A stretch of DNA of 64,000 nt from Clostridium_AD sp964467165 (GCA_964467165.1 CAYXOL010000018.1:1-64000), one strand, 5' to 3'; counted from the stretch's first letter, positions 1 through 8,868 are shown. Notes: a model not told the origin generated them from the sequence alone. Made by a program: numbers and translations.

Positions 1-474
1 TTAGAAGTAGATGATGTTCACCTATCTGTAGAAACGGTTACAACAAAGGAAAGGTTTCCTGCAATACATTATTGGAATACTGGTGTAAATTGGAAGGATA
101 TCGGAGTTGATGGCAATGTAAACTGGTTGATTGATGTAAGCAAAGAAATGATTCCGGTATTGGAAGAGCTTGTAAACAGACATATTGAAGATAAAATACC
201 TATTATTATTGAGGGCGATTTTATCTATCCCGAATTCACAAAATCTTTTGTGAATCCAGAGGTAAAATCAATTTTTGTGAATGAAACAGATATTAATCAA
301 ATATTACAAAATTATTTATCAAGAGAAGGTGGCGATTTACAACATTACAGAGCCGAAATAAGTATTATATATGGGAAGTGGATAGCAGATACTTGTAATC
401 AGAATGGTATTAGAGTGATTGAGTCTAGGCCTTGGGATACTGTTTTAACAAGAGCCCTAAAAAGTTTATTGTGA
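1..474 (+). CDS. 2-phosphoglycerate-kinase-like P-loop kinase, C-terminal part (5' end outside window)
   Basis: The frame is open from base 1 and ends at TGA 472-474, leaving 157 residues. The order of motifs (DDVHL near the start, then HYWNTG, then IIEGDFI at about residues 69-75, then a tail ending in RPWDTVL) resembles the 2-phosphoglycerate kinase-like ATPases, which phosphorylate a small acid with ATP. The P-loop would lie upstream of the window, so catalytic competence cannot be judged. Family assignment is from remembered motif order and is moderate. Confidence 0.6.
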   Translation, partial: LEVDDVHLSVETVTTKERFPAIHYWNTGVNWKDIGVDGNVNWLIDVSKEMIPVLEELVNRHIEDKIPIIIEGDFIYPEFTKSFVNPEVKSIFVNETDINQILQNYLSREGGDLQHYRAEISIIYGKWIADTCNQNGIRVIESRPWDTVLTRALKSLL

Positions 475-695
475 TGCAAGTGATTTGCTTTTGCTATCTA
501 GAGTAAGATATTAAGCAAAATGCTAAACTCATAAATTCCAATTTATCCTATGATAACTATATGTACTATTGGGTATTATTTCAATAAAATAAAAATAAGA
601 TTATAAGCATTATTAAGTTAGTTTATTTCACATTCATCAAAAGTTGCGTCATAACTGTAATACATGCGAATTAAGTTAAAAGGAGGGTTGGAAGA

Positions 696-1223
696 TTGGT
701 TCTGTTAAAGAAAAAGAAAGTAGTGCCTATTATCGGAGTAGCTTTAGTAATAGTGATATTATTTTTAATATTTGGTACACCAAGATACCAGTCTATAAAA
801 ATAAAAAATAAGAGTTTTTTAGGTTTAGAAAATAGACTAAAACAAGCAGTTAAAGCAAATACCGAAATAGATATAGAGAAATTAACAGACTTTGCTTGGG
901 ATGAATGTTTTGTGTTTACTCCGTACTATCCACCAGAAGTAATTTATGAAAAGGTAGGAGCGGAGTGGACAACAACTAAAACATATATTGAATTTCTTAT
1001 TTTTCATAATATGGAAAATCAAATTGTAAATGATGATCAATATGTAATAGTATTTAAAAAAGATAGTAAAGTTGTTTTATCTGCAAAATATAGTTTAAAT
1101 CAACTACCCGTTATTTTTAAGTTGGATAATTATAAGTTTGCAAGCAGTAACGCAAAGTTTATAGTATCAATTGCAAAACAATATGATGAAGATAATATCA
1201 AAGAGTTGTTTTTAAAAAAATGA
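696..1223 (+). CDS. Membrane-anchored hypothetical protein (175 aa)
   Basis: Start TTG 696 is chosen because AAGGAGGG lies about nine bases upstream. Residues 5-8 are lysines, followed by one strongly hydrophobic segment (about 9-27). The rest is soluble and probably extracytoplasmic, with a WDECF motif near residue 68. This is a single-pass or signal-anchor topology. I do not recognise the family. It stands alone, with 220 bp before it and 120 bp after it. Confidence 0.65.
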   Translation: MVLLKKKKVVPIIGVALVIVILFLIFGTPRYQSIKIKNKSFLGLENRLKQAVKANTEIDIEKLTDFAWDECFVFTPYYPPEVIYEKVGAEWTTTKTYIEFLIFHNMENQIVNDDQYVIVFKKDSKVVLSAKYSLNQLPVIFKLDNYKFASSNAKFIVSIAKQYDEDNIKELFLKK

Positions 1224-1342
1224 ATTGCAAATAATTCGCAACTATTCTTATTAGACGTCATATACAATAAAAGTTTGTGGCATTTTTACTTGTGACGACT
1301 TAGGAAACTATTCTGATATAAATGACATAGGGGGATATAAGT

Positions 1343-2197
1343 ATGTTTAATTATAAAACACTTGAAAACACAAATATTGAAATACTACATGAAGCATTCT
1401 TAAGTGCGTTTTCTGATTATCAAGTTAAAATGGATTTGCCCTTTTGGAAGTTTCAACAAATGCTTCAAAGAAGAGGCTATGTTTCAAAAATTTCTATAGG
1501 TGCATTTAAAAATCAGGTGTTAGTGGGATTTGTTTTAAATGGATTTCGAAACTGGAATGGGAAACTAACAGTGTATGACACTGGGACAGGTGTTATAGGA
1601 GAGTATAGGAAACAAGGTATAACAAGTAATATGCTTTTAAATATCAGAGAGGCGCTTAAAGAAAAAGAAGCAGCGCAATATTTACTTGAAGTAATTCAAA
1701 CCAATACATCAGCAGTTCAACTTTACAAAAAACAAGGTTTTCAGATTATAAGAAATTTAGCATGCTTTCAGTTAGATAAAAATAAATATAATCCTATAAC
1801 AATCTACAAAGTTGAACATCTTGGTAAAATTGATTCAACTAATTGGAAACAATTAATAGGATTTTGGGATTTCAAACCATCCTGGCAGAATTCTATTGAT
1901 TCAATCAATGCTGCACCAGATACATTCATATATTCTTTTGTACGTTTTAACGATATCATTGTTGGATATGGAATTATTGATAAGAAAACAGGAGATATTC
2001 CGCAAATAGCAGTAAATAAGAATTATAGGCGTAAAGGGATTGCAAGAAGTATCGTTACGGATCTGCTAAAAAACACAGAATCACATAAGGTTGGTGTTCT
2101 TAATATAGATGATCAATCTAAATCCACGAAAGATTTCTTAATGATATTAGGATTTGAATATGTTGTTGGTCAATATGAAATGGTTTTAAAATTATAA
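1343..2197 (+). CDS. Two-domain GNAT N-acetyltransferase
   Basis: This 284-aa protein has two tandem GNAT folds. Acetyl-CoA-binding motif A appears as EYRKQGI at residues 87-93 in the N-terminal half and YRRKGIA at 228-234 in the C-terminal half. GNAT enzymes transfer acetyl from acetyl-CoA to an amine, and the substrate cannot be read from sequence. An AGGGGG SD lies eight bases before the ATG. The gene is a single unit followed directly by an attC-like site. Confidence 0.85.
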   Translation: MFNYKTLENTNIEILHEAFLSAFSDYQVKMDLPFWKFQQMLQRRGYVSKISIGAFKNQVLVGFVLNGFRNWNGKLTVYDTGTGVIGEYRKQGITSNMLLNIREALKEKEAAQYLLEVIQTNTSAVQLYKKQGFQIIRNLACFQLDKNKYNPITIYKVEHLGKIDSTNWKQLIGFWDFKPSWQNSIDSINAAPDTFIYSFVRFNDIIVGYGIIDKKTGDIPQIAVNKNYRRKGIARSIVTDLLKNTESHKVGVLNIDDQSKSTKDFLMILGFEYVVGQYEMVLKL

Positions 2198-2223
2198 ATT
2201 CTTTATAAATAGGTTAGTAATTT

Positions 2224-2300
2224 GCCCATAGCAAAGGCGCATTTCTTCACCAAGCGCAGTCGCGCTAACACTTAGGAACGTCGGCAACAAGAAGCCTTAT
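2224..2300 (+). repeat. attC-like imperfect palindrome, site 1
   Basis: The left part GCCCATAGCAAAGGCGCAT and the right part CGTCGGCAACAAGAAG flank a hairpin (AGCGC 2253-2257 with GCGCT 2262-2266, loop AGTC). The same order of elements occurs at 4424, 8228, 16815 and 42429. The outer core sites are degenerate compared with the integron consensus. It sits about 120 bp before the next + strand gene. Confidence 0.5.
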
Positions 2301-2418
2301 CTGAAAGGATGTGTTCGTAGAAATTTAGTTCCTTTACTAAAAAATTGATAGCGCACGTCTGTAGAATAGAATGCTATATAACATAATACTCGGCAATAAA
2401 TTTATGGGGGGATAGCTT

Positions 2419-3186
2419 ATGAAATCAAAATATATTATTTCAACCGATGGTGCTAAAATTGCATACAGTGTTTTTGGAAAAGGTTCTCCACTTGTACTGG
2501 TTCATGGTATGGGATCAAATAAAGAAATGTGGGTTGAAAGAGGATGGATAGAAATCTTTGAAAACTATTTTACTGTGATTACAATAGATATAAGGGGTAA
2601 TGGAGAGAGTGATAAATCATATAACTCAAATTTTTATTCAATAAGTAATATACTAGACGACATTAATACTGTTGTCAAAAAATGTGGATTTAATGAGTAT
2701 AGCTATTTTGGACATTCATATGGTGCAACTATTGGTTTACAAATATGTAAGCATAATAAAAATATAAAGAAAGCTGTATGCGGCGGTACTATTTTCGGTA
2801 ATACATTTTTTAAGGAAATAGTACCTGAATGGATTAATGAATATGAGAGTTTAGGGTTAAAAAAGAAAAATAATATGGTAGATCAACAAAATTTTTCATC
2901 AGATGATATAGAATGGATAGAAAAAACTGATTTTGAGTTAGCAATTGCTCAACTTAAAGCATGGACTAATTGGGAAGGCGTTGAAATTGAAGATATTAAA
3001 ACTAGTTTAGCAGTATATTCAGGGACTAAAGATAATCCACAAGTTCTATGGAATTTAAATACTAATGAAATTCCAATAAAGAAAAATAATATTGCTTTAA
3101 AAATATTTGAAAATCTTAACCATACTGATTTAGTATTTAAAGCAAATATCGTCTCACCTTGGGTTTTAGATTTCTTGTTAAAATGA
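2419..3186 (+). CDS. Alpha/beta hydrolase
   Basis: This 255-aa protein has the oxyanion HGMGSN at 29-34, the nucleophile elbow GHSYG at 98-102 (Ser100) and a candidate catalytic His in NLNHTDL near residue 237. The length is right for a single-domain alpha/beta hydrolase with a small cap. It probably hydrolyses an ester, lactone or similar small molecule in the cytoplasm, since there is no signal peptide. A GGGGGG SD precedes the ATG. It is a single-gene unit between an attC-like spacer and a hairpin. Confidence 0.85.
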   Translation: MKSKYIISTDGAKIAYSVFGKGSPLVLVHGMGSNKEMWVERGWIEIFENYFTVITIDIRGNGESDKSYNSNFYSISNILDDINTVVKKCGFNEYSYFGHSYGATIGLQICKHNKNIKKAVCGGTIFGNTFFKEIVPEWINEYESLGLKKKNNMVDQQNFSSDDIEWIEKTDFELAIAQLKAWTNWEGVEIEDIKTSLAVYSGTKDNPQVLWNLNTNEIPIKKNNIALKIFENLNHTDLVFKANIVSPWVLDFLLK

Positions 3187-3217
3187 AATAAAATATTCTT
3201 ATATTATAGAATAAAAA

Positions 3218-3278
3218 GTTGGTGGGTAAGTGATATCGAATAAAATAATCGGATACCATATCCCATCAGTTAACAAAA
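3218..3278. terminator. Imperfect hairpin, possible terminator after the hydrolase
   Basis: Bases around 3218-3230 (GTTGGTGGG) can pair with 3262-3273 (CCCATCAGTTAAC), with an inner ATCG/CGAT-type pairing, and a run of A/T follows. The pairing is imperfect and the U tract is weak on the + strand, so this is only a candidate. Confidence 0.3.
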
Positions 3279-3477
3279 AAATCCCAAAATTTTATGCGGG
3301 TTTTCTGATATTACAGCGTTGCTTAATGCCATCTTTGAAAATTGAATAATACGGTATTTTAAAATATTTACATTTATAGAAATATAGTGATGAACCAATA
3401 TGTATAATATGGTATAATTTCTATAGATTATGTCTAAATGGTAATATTCAACTAAGCATTTCTAAGGGGGTACTAAT

Positions 3478-3879
3478 ATGATCATGCTTAAAATAGCTGC
3501 TATTGTAGCTGTTATATATGTAGTTATAGCCTTGATTTTTCAATATTCCATTGCTATAAGAAAGCTTAAACCAAATAAATTATCAAAGCTATTTTATAAT
3601 GACGATGAAAATTTTAATAAATTTTGAAAAAAAACAAAAGAAAAAGGCATGTTAAAGCACGTACTTAAAAATACTATTATTATGACTGTTATGATGGGTA
3701 TAATAGGCGTATACTTTTTATTGAACAAACGTAGCATGTACGGAGAAGTACAAAGCCAAACAGTATCTGCTGCTTTATTAATGGGTGTTATTTTAGGTGT
3801 TCTAATTTCGCTAATGCAATGGTATTTGGGAAATGATAGATACAATATTTTAAAAGAAAAGGGTAAAGTTGAAAAGTGA
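3478..3879 (+). pseudogene. Small three-TM membrane protein interrupted by TGA at a probable Trp codon
   Basis: From ATG 3478 (SD AAGGGGG) the frame runs 134 codons to 3879, with one in-frame TGA at 3625-3627 (codon 50). Context NFNKF-stop-KKTKEKG suggests the lost residue is Trp (TGG to TGA). Hydrophobic segments lie at about residues 4-22, 65-82 and 99-118. The downstream half could restart at ATG 3649 but has no clear SD there. A further remnant of the same family (shared FLLNK after a hydrophobic stretch) lies at 13417-13535. Function unknown. Confidence 0.65.
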
Positions 3880-3958
3880 CAATATAAATAACACCAATAA
3901 AAAGCTTTAAATAATAGTTGTTGAGAAAGTCAAACTTAAAAAGAAAGGATATGAAATT

Positions 3959-4189
3959 ATGCTTAATTTCTTTAAAAAAAGTTTTTTAGTCGATTATGAT
4001 GATTCTTTAACTTATCCATCTTCGCAGACAATCTGTAAAACAATTGAAAAATATTGCTTGAGTTTAAAACAAAAGTGCCAATTTGTTAGTACCGAAAATC
4101 CAGTTACATTCTATTTGGAGGACAAATTATATGTTGCTATAATCAGTATGGCTCGAGGTGGATATAGCATTAGGTGCAGAGAAAGTTAA
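3959..4189 (+). CDS. Small hypothetical protein (76 aa)
   Basis: ATG 3959 follows AAAGAAAGGATATG with acceptable SD spacing. The product is soluble with no membrane segment. Its C-terminus GGYSIRCRES and the central EDKLYVAIISM resemble small Clostridial proteins of unknown function that I recall only vaguely. It is the last gene before a terminator and an attC-like block. Confidence 0.55.
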   Translation: MLNFFKKSFLVDYDDSLTYPSSQTICKTIEKYCLSLKQKCQFVSTENPVTFYLEDKLYVAIISMARGGYSIRCRES

Positions 4190-4318
4190 TAAATAGCAGT
4201 ATGCGTATAATCTGCATTTACATTTATGTCGCATTTTTCTTTTATCGCGCTGCAATTATTATGGAATAAGTATCCTATTCTAGGATACCTGGAGTAGCTC
4301 TTGTTCAAAGTTTAGTTC

Positions 4319-4418
4319 CAAAACTCCGTATAACAAAATGTTCCCATCCGCCTTAGCTGGCGGATTTTTTTTATAGCATTGTGTAAATTTATGACTTATA
4401 ATCTATATATAGGCTAGG
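4319..4418 (+). repeat. Conserved cassette-end block, copy 1
   Basis: The block is AAAACTCCGTATAACAAAATG, then a terminator hairpin, then GTGTAAATTTATGACTTATA and ATCTATATATAGGCTA. The same arrangement recurs at 26233, 42338, 43471 and 52301, with partial copies at 16711 and 50923. In each full copy it immediately precedes an attC-like stretch or a gene remnant. The repeat is seen directly; its role is inferred. Confidence 0.85.
4346..4372 (+). terminator. Rho-independent terminator inside the conserved block
   Basis: ATCCGCC at 4346-4352 pairs perfectly with GGCGGAT at 4359-4365 across a 6-nt loop and is followed by eight T. This is the strongest copy of the terminator carried by the repeated block. 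It would end transcripts from the genes at 3478 and 3959. Confidence 0.85.
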
Positions 4419-4423
4419 TATAA

Positions 4424-4505
4424 ATACAACGTCAATGCAGATTTCCCAGTCCAAGTGTGGTCGCACTAGGGTTGAAAAACGCCGCCAACAACGTATGTTC
4501 GGCGT
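4424..4505 (+). repeat. attC-like imperfect palindrome, site 2
   Basis: ATACAAC at 4424-4430 acts as the inverse-core-like element, followed by GTCAATGCAG. A central hairpin has CCC/GGG outer pairs and AGTG(4454-4457)/CACT(4464-4467) inner pairs. The right part GCCGCCAACAACG precedes the SD of the next gene. The layout matches the better-preserved site at 16815-16893. Confidence 0.5.
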
Positions 4506-4533
4506 AATCTTTTAATAAAAAGGAGAACAAAGT

Positions 4534-5481
4534 ATGAAAATTTTAGTCATGGGTGGAACTGAATTTGTAAGCAGTTCATTGACAAAATATTTGATATCAA
4601 AAGGTTATATCGTGGATATATTTACAAGAGGAATTAAGCCTACTAAATACGATGGCATTAGAAAACATTTAAAGGGCGATAGAAAATCAATTCAAGCTTT
4701 AAAAGTAAATATTTCAAATGAAAGCTATGATTATATTTTTGATACTTCAGCATATGTAAAGGAGGACGTGCAAAAATTAATTGCAATTTTAAATAAAGAA
4801 AATTTAAAAAGATATGTATTTTGCAGTTCTGGGTCAGTGTATATACCTTCCGTTGAGATAGTTACAGAAGAATTTACAAGAGGTGAAAATTCAAATTGGG
4901 GAAGCTATGGATTAGATAAAAAGGAAGCTGAAGATTATTTATTTGGACTATGGAAAGATGAAAAATTTCCTATAACTATATTTAGACCAACTTACATATA
5001 TGGAGAAGATAATAATTTATATAGAGAATCCTATTTGTTTGATAGGGTAACCAAAGGATTAGATATTCCTATACCAACTGGGAATGAAAAGACACAATTT
5101 ATCCACATAAGCGATTTAGTTAAAGTATTTGAAAGTGCTATACATACAGAACAAACAATAGGACAAGCATACAATGTAACCCATCCAAAGATAGTGACGT
5201 GGCAACAGTTAGTTCAAACAACAATGAAGGTAGTGAATATAAAAGTAAATATAATAAAAGTGGATACCGAAAAAGTAGATATAAGTGTAAGAGAATATTT
5301 TCCTTTTAGAAATGTTACCTATCTATTAGATACAAAAAAAGCTGAAGAAGATGGATTATATATGCCACAAATTGATTTATTCAAGGGATTAGAATTAGCA
5401 TATAAATGGTATTGTAATGCTAATCCAGAAGTAAAAGATCCAAAAATGAATAAAATTGATTTAATATTAGAGGTTTTGTAA
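4534..5481 (+). CDS. NAD(P)-dependent epimerase/dehydratase (extended SDR)
   Basis: This 315-aa protein opens with a Rossmann nucleotide-binding turn (MGGTEFVS at 6-13). The SDR catalytic Tyr/Lys pair is YGLDK at 125-129, and a Ser-rich strand lies just before it (CSSGSVY, 97-103). Such enzymes epimerise, dehydrate or reduce nucleotide sugars; the substrate is unknown. SD AAAAGGAG precedes the ATG. The stop codon is followed almost at once by a methyltransferase fragment in a different frame. Confidence 0.85.
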   Translation: MKILVMGGTEFVSSSLTKYLISKGYIVDIFTRGIKPTKYDGIRKHLKGDRKSIQALKVNISNESYDYIFDTSAYVKEDVQKLIAILNKENLKRYVFCSSGSVYIPSVEIVTEEFTRGENSNWGSYGLDKKEAEDYLFGLWKDEKFPITIFRPTYIYGEDNNLYRESYLFDRVTKGLDIPIPTGNEKTQFIHISDLVKVFESAIHTEQTIGQAYNVTHPKIVTWQQLVQTTMKVVNIKVNIIKVDTEKVDISVREYFPFRNVTYLLDTKKAEEDGLYMPQIDLFKGLELAYKWYCNANPEVKDPKMNKIDLILEVL

Positions 5482-5482
5482 T

Positions 5483-5707
5483 ACAATCGGTCATTTAACT
5501 GAGATAATGAAATTAGTATTATCAGAAATGCTAAGAGTAACCAAAAAAAATGGACAACTCATATTTATTGCTACATGGACAATGGATAAAAAAATACTTG
5601 AGGAATTACAAATAGTTTTGAGTAGAAAGATTGATAGTGAAAATTTACAATATATACAAAAACACAGTTATTGTATCCTTATTATTCAAAAACATTTTGA
5701 TACATAA
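5483..5707 (+). pseudogene. SAM methyltransferase fragment (N-terminus lost)
   Basis: The frame opens at 5483, just after the epimerase stop codon, and reads IGHLTEIMKLVLSEM then RVTKKNGQLIF, the post-motif region of a class I methyltransferase. Motif I and the SAM site are absent, and there is no SD or sensible start. The abutment to the previous stop suggests a deletion joining two units. ATG 5507 is internal to the homologous region and unlikely to be a real start. Confidence 0.55.
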
Positions 5708-5708
5708 C

Positions 5709-5850
5709 AGGGCAATTGTTAGTTTTTTAAGTTTTATTAATCTACTAATTATTTTAGGTTTATTGGGAATAGGGATTTATGTTATTAGTAAAACTTGCAA
5801 ATAGAGGAATTAGAGCACTTGATATTTACATTAATGATAAATTCCATTAG
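5709..5850 (+). pseudogene. Decayed copy of the 52-aa membrane protein at 16300
   Basis: This stretch matches the gene at 16300-16458 base for base over long runs, but the start codon has become AGG (5709-5711) and a short deletion after GGATTTATG shifts the frame. It is the upstream part of a duplicated segment whose other parts are the gene at 5875 and the spacer at 6243-6319. Confidence 0.75.
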
Positions 5851-5874
5851 CTTACACTTTAAGGAGGAATTAAT

Positions 5875-6252
5875 ATGGGAGAAAATGTAGTTCGATTATT
5901 TTGGAAATGTATACATAATGCAGACTTTGATGGTCTTAATAAACTAATGAGTGATGGTGCATGTATATGGCTACCAAATACAAAAGAAGTTTTCAAAGGT
6001 AAAAACAAGTATATAGAATTTAATAAAAGATACCCCGATAGATGGTATGTTGATTTAGAGAAAATATACGAATGTGGAGAAACTTTTATTTCAGTTGCTA
6101 AAATATTTAATGCCGAAAACACTACAAGTCTCTATGTAACATCATTTTTCAAAATAAAAAATGATTTAATAGAAGAAATATCAGAGTATTATGGGGATAA
6201 TGGAGAACCACCAAAATGGAGGTTAGAAGAAAGATTATCTGAAAGATATTAA
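5875..6252 (+). CDS. SnoaL/NTF2-like protein
   Basis: This 125-aa single-domain protein begins with a helix containing FWKCIHNADFDGLNKLM and MSDGACIWLPN, and continues as an alternating sheet ending in ISEYYGDNG. That is the usual layout of SnoaL/NTF2-like cone folds, which act as small isomerases, hydrolases or ligand binders. A TAAGGAGG SD sits at good distance. An internally deleted copy lies at 16573-16634. Confidence 0.7.
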   Translation: MGENVVRLFWKCIHNADFDGLNKLMSDGACIWLPNTKEVFKGKNKYIEFNKRYPDRWYVDLEKIYECGETFISVAKIFNAENTTSLYVTSFFKIKNDLIEEISEYYGDNGEPPKWRLEERLSERY

Positions 6253-6319
6253 TGAATAATTTTCATTTATTACACAACAATTGTTATGTGCATAACCCAT
6301 ATTTAAGGATAACTGTGGT
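6243..6319 (+). repeat. Spacer repeat shared with 16622-16708
   Basis: The stretch from TTAATGAATAATTTTCATTT through TTAAGGATAACTGTGGTA is nearly identical at 6250-6318 and 16631-16706. It contains ACACAAC-AATT-GTTATGT at 6272-6289, which looks like the two core sites of an attC joined without the central hairpin. A weaker relative lies near 31497. Confidence 0.7.
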
Positions 6320-6586
6320 ATGTCTTGCTTTTTCCTAAGAATTGATGCAAGAGCAAAAATTTTTATTGAATATGGCCCTGCTGAAGTGGGCTGGATTCCT
6401 GTATATTGTCAGAGAATATTATCCGGTTTCAGCCTTTTAGTGATGAAAATTGACCCCGATGCTGAAACCCCTAAGTTTAAAGAATCTGTAATCAGTGGCG
6501 AATGCTCTGACAAAAAAGGAATTTACCATACAAGATTATTAAACGTGGCAAGCATAAGGAAGGCATATACCATATACAGCACATAA
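6320..6586 (+). CDS. Uncertain ORF, 88 aa
   Basis: An open frame follows the duplicated spacer but has no convincing SD. The sequence (FIEYGPAEVGWIPVYC in the first half) has reasonable composition but I do not recognise it. It could be a gene remnant or chance reading. The codon pattern is not clearly that of its neighbours. Confidence 0.25.
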   Translation: MSCFFLRIDARAKIFIEYGPAEVGWIPVYCQRILSGFSLLVMKIDPDAETPKFKESVISGECSDKKGIYHTRLLNVASIRKAYTIYST

Positions 6587-6716
6587 ATGCTTTTCATAGC
6601 AAACTAAAAGAATGGATGTATAGTTTTCATAGTGTAGTCACATACATCTCACTCCGATACAAATGTAAAAGATTTTAAAGTTATGGAAGCAATTTATATG
6701 TAATCATGTTAAATAT

Positions 6717-6746
6717 TTGAATAATTATATTATTATGTTGTATAAT
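6717..6746 (+). promoter_or_regulatory. Sigma-A-type promoter for the gene at 6809
   Basis: TTGAAT at 6717-6722 and TATAAT at 6741-6746 are separated by 18 bp. The start codon lies about 60 bp downstream, so the leader would be roughly 50 nt. Confidence 0.5.
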
Positions 6747-6808
6747 TAAATATAGACACAATAGTATTATATTGAGTCTATATTAACCTAAATAATGGGA
6801 GGGGCATT

Positions 6809-7489
6809 GTGAAAAGCAAAAAAACATTTATTAGTTTTGTTATCCTATTATTCATTTTTTCTACACTTACAGTTTATTGCTCCAACGAAAGTAATAATTT
6901 AACGAATGAAATTGAAATTTTGAAAACAGAAAATGCACAGTTGAAAGATACAGTTTATAAATTGGGAAGAAACATTAATGAGATGACCATAAAACAAGGG
7001 AATATTACCCTAAATCCCTTGATGATAGATTATGTTATAGTTAATGATAAGTTAAGATTTATTGAAAAGGAGAATTATATACTTGCATTACCTCAAGGTG
7101 GTTCAAGTATTATTCGCCCTATTGGCACCAATACTTTAGTATCAGTATATGAAGGGGCAATTATAGATAAAGAATCCTGGCTATTTGTACAGATACCAAC
7201 ATACGATTCTGCTACAAATAATAGGGGGTGGATAAGAGAATCTGATACCACTTCATACACAAAAGACAAGATAAAATTACTTCAAAGTGATGTTGAGATT
7301 AAAGCAGGTTCAGAAGTCTATGAAACATTTGAGTTTAAAGATATTAAAACTATAACTCCTATAAAGTTGAGAGCAATAGATGGTGGAAGGCTTGAGGAGA
7401 AAAAAGATGGCTATTGCAGAATTTCTCTTACAGGTGGAAGAAATATGTGGGTAAAGGAAAGTTCTATGATTTATCCCAAAATAAAATAA
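6809..7489 (+). CDS. Exported SH3-like protein with coiled coil
   Basis: Start GTG 6809 is supported by GGGAGGGG. Residues 7-22 form a signal sequence ending TVYC, an atypical lipobox because Tyr precedes the Cys. A leucine-heptad coiled coil spans about 33-57. Two short SH3-like stretches follow: VSVYEGAIIDKESWLFVQIP to RGWIRE, and GYCRISLTGG to NMWVKES. It is likely a cell-surface protein that contacts the wall. A promoter upstream and a hairpin downstream make it monocistronic. Confidence 0.65.
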   Translation: MKSKKTFISFVILLFIFSTLTVYCSNESNNLTNEIEILKTENAQLKDTVYKLGRNINEMTIKQGNITLNPLMIDYVIVNDKLRFIEKENYILALPQGGSSIIRPIGTNTLVSVYEGAIIDKESWLFVQIPTYDSATNNRGWIRESDTTSYTKDKIKLLQSDVEIKAGSEVYETFEFKDIKTITPIKLRAIDGGRLEEKKDGYCRISLTGGRNMWVKESSMIYPKIK

Positions 7490-7540
7490 ATTAAAATTTT
7501 ATTTCATTGTGAATAATGTCTTTATAAAAATTTGAATCTA

Positions 7541-7571
7541 TGTAAGGGAAGTCAAAATGGCTTCCCTTACA
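7541..7571 (+). terminator. Terminator-like hairpin after the SH3-like gene
   Basis: TGTAAGGGAAG at 7541-7551 pairs perfectly with CTTCCCTTACA at 7561-7571 over a 9-nt loop. The T tract behind it is poor. Confidence 0.6.
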
Positions 7572-7614
7572 AGTTATCATATTACCAACACGCTTATTAA
7601 ACATAGCCAAAATC

Positions 7615-7660
7615 ATAAACCAACGTCAAGGTACATTAGTTGCAATTCCTAAGTAAGTTT
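7615..7660 (+). repeat. attC-like left half
   Basis: AACCAACGTCAAGGTACATT closely resembles the left arm of the site at 16815 (ACCCAACGCCAAGGCAT). CCTAAGTAAG follows, but no right arm or core site is visible, so it looks like a truncated site. Confidence 0.4.
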
Positions 7661-7716
7661 TACACAGCAGAAGAAAAGTGAGATTAATATTATTTGTAAT
7701 TTTGGGAGGTTATATT

Positions 7717-8082
7717 TTGGAAAAAGTAATAAAGCAAATTGATAGTATTTCTTTTGAATTAAAAAGAGATTTTGATTTTAATTGGTTAAATAAATACGGA
7801 AAAGTTTTTTATGTTTTTGATCAACAAGATTCAGGTAATGTTTGTTTTGGAGTTGAGAAAGAAAATAAGAAGCTATTTATAAAATATGCAGGTGCTCCTA
7901 CTGTTAATTATGAAGGAAAATATGAGGATGCAATCTTACGCATGAAAAATGCAATTCCTATATATGAGAATATACATCACCCAAATCTTATTAATCTAAT
8001 TCGACATTTTAAGCAGGGTGAAGGTTATGCCTCGATATATGAATGGGTAAATGGCTTTAGAAACCTATTCATAATGAGTTAA
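7717..8082 (+). pseudogene. N-terminal fragment of a protein-kinase/APH-fold protein
   Basis: Start TTG 7717 has GGGAGGT ten bases upstream. The 121 residues hold the N-lobe of a kinase-like fold: a beta hairpin, KLFIKYAG with the ATP-binding Lys, a helix, and the hinge SIYEWVNG. The protein stops just after the hinge, so the catalytic HxD and DFD motifs are missing. Kinases of this kind are usually well over 200 aa, so I call it truncated. The next 337 bp hold no gene but carry an attC-like site. Confidence 0.55.
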
Positions 8083-8227
8083 AACTGTAATCTAAGAAAA
8101 ACCGCAGTGTTCTTAAAAATCGGAGTAGAAGCAGAAAATTAATAATGAGAATTGGTTAGTTCGCAATAAAAAATAACAGAGTAGAGACGGAGCTGCAACT
8201 AACAAAATACTCCAGTTCGCTTTGAAT

Positions 8228-8308
8228 GAAAAGGCTGCAAAGCACACCTGTGGCCCTAAGGTGCGTCGCGCTTGGGCTCTCGGCGTCTGGAGTACGAAAC
8301 ATTATACG
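8228..8308 (+). repeat. attC-like imperfect palindrome, site 3
   Basis: GAAAAGGCTGCAAAGCACA leads into a hairpin with GCCC 8253-8256 and GGGC 8274-8277 enclosing AAG/CTT and GCG/CGC pairs. CTCGGCGTCTGG and ACGAAACATTATACG follow as the right arm. Just upstream, AACAAAATACTCCAGTTCGC is a diverged form of the sequence before the terminators in the conserved block. The rest of 8083-8419 shows nothing else. Confidence 0.45.
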
Positions 8309-8419
8309 AAATTTAGAAGAAAGAAGTAATTGCTCATAAGTTATTTGAAATGGTCTTTTAAAAAACAGTTGTAGAAAATTACTAACTAATTAATATCTAA
8401 CAAGGGGGGAGAGATTGAA

Positions 8420-8641
8420 ATGAAGAATAAGATAATTGGATTAATTATTGTTGTAGTATCTCTATTATTTCACAGTATAAATATTTCTTTAGCAAATATA
8501 GCTATTTATAATAGTGATGTTCCAGCTTCTATTACTTTTATTACTGTTATTTCGGTTCTAATTGGTATATATATTATGTTCAGTACAGATGAAAAAGGTA
8601 TGTTTAAAAGAATAATAGAATCGGTGAAAAAATGGGTATGA
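8420..8641 (+). CDS. Small two-TM membrane protein (73 aa)
   Basis: ATG 8420 follows AGGGGGGAGAG. Hydrophobic segments span about residues 5-20 and 37-54, and the basic C-terminus (KRIIESVKKWV) would be cytoplasmic. The family is not recognised. It is a stand-alone unit downstream of an attC-like site. Confidence 0.6.
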   Translation: MKNKIIGLIIVVVSLLFHSINISLANIAIYNSDVPASITFITVISVLIGIYIMFSTDEKGMFKRIIESVKKWV

Positions 8642-8679
8642 AAAATTAAATGATATTTAGAAAGTAAATATGTCTGAGA

Positions 8680-8810
8680 ACATAAAAACAAGTAGTACTT
8701 CGTAATTTTCATAAATAGTGAGTTAAATAATGAATAGATTAGTTGAAATGGCATATTAATTAAAGTTTTATTTTCGCACTAATTTGTTAATTAATAGTAG
8801 ATTGCGAAAA
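8680..8810 (+). repeat. AT-rich spacer repeat, copy 1 (also near 18213, 19186, 19955 and 34667)
   Basis: Two pieces recur. One is ATAAATAGTGAGTTAAATAA followed by ATGAATAGATTAGT, also near 18220-18255 and 19975-20010. The other is AAATGGCATATTAATTAAAG leading into TTTTCGCACTAATTTG, also at 34667-34702 and 19186-19225. Within this copy TTTTCGCA (8771-8778) can pair with TGCGAAAA (8803-8810). These are cassette-flank sequences rather than genes. Confidence 0.65.
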
Positions 8811-8868
8811 AATAATTATTAATTATACAATATATAGATAAATAGTAATTTGAAGAGGAGCAGTCTTT

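Noticed and set aside
3285..3315. Minus-strand terminator (CCCGCATAAAATTTTGGG)
   Set aside because: The stem is only three G-C pairs plus A-T with a mismatch, and there is no minus-strand gene for it to end.
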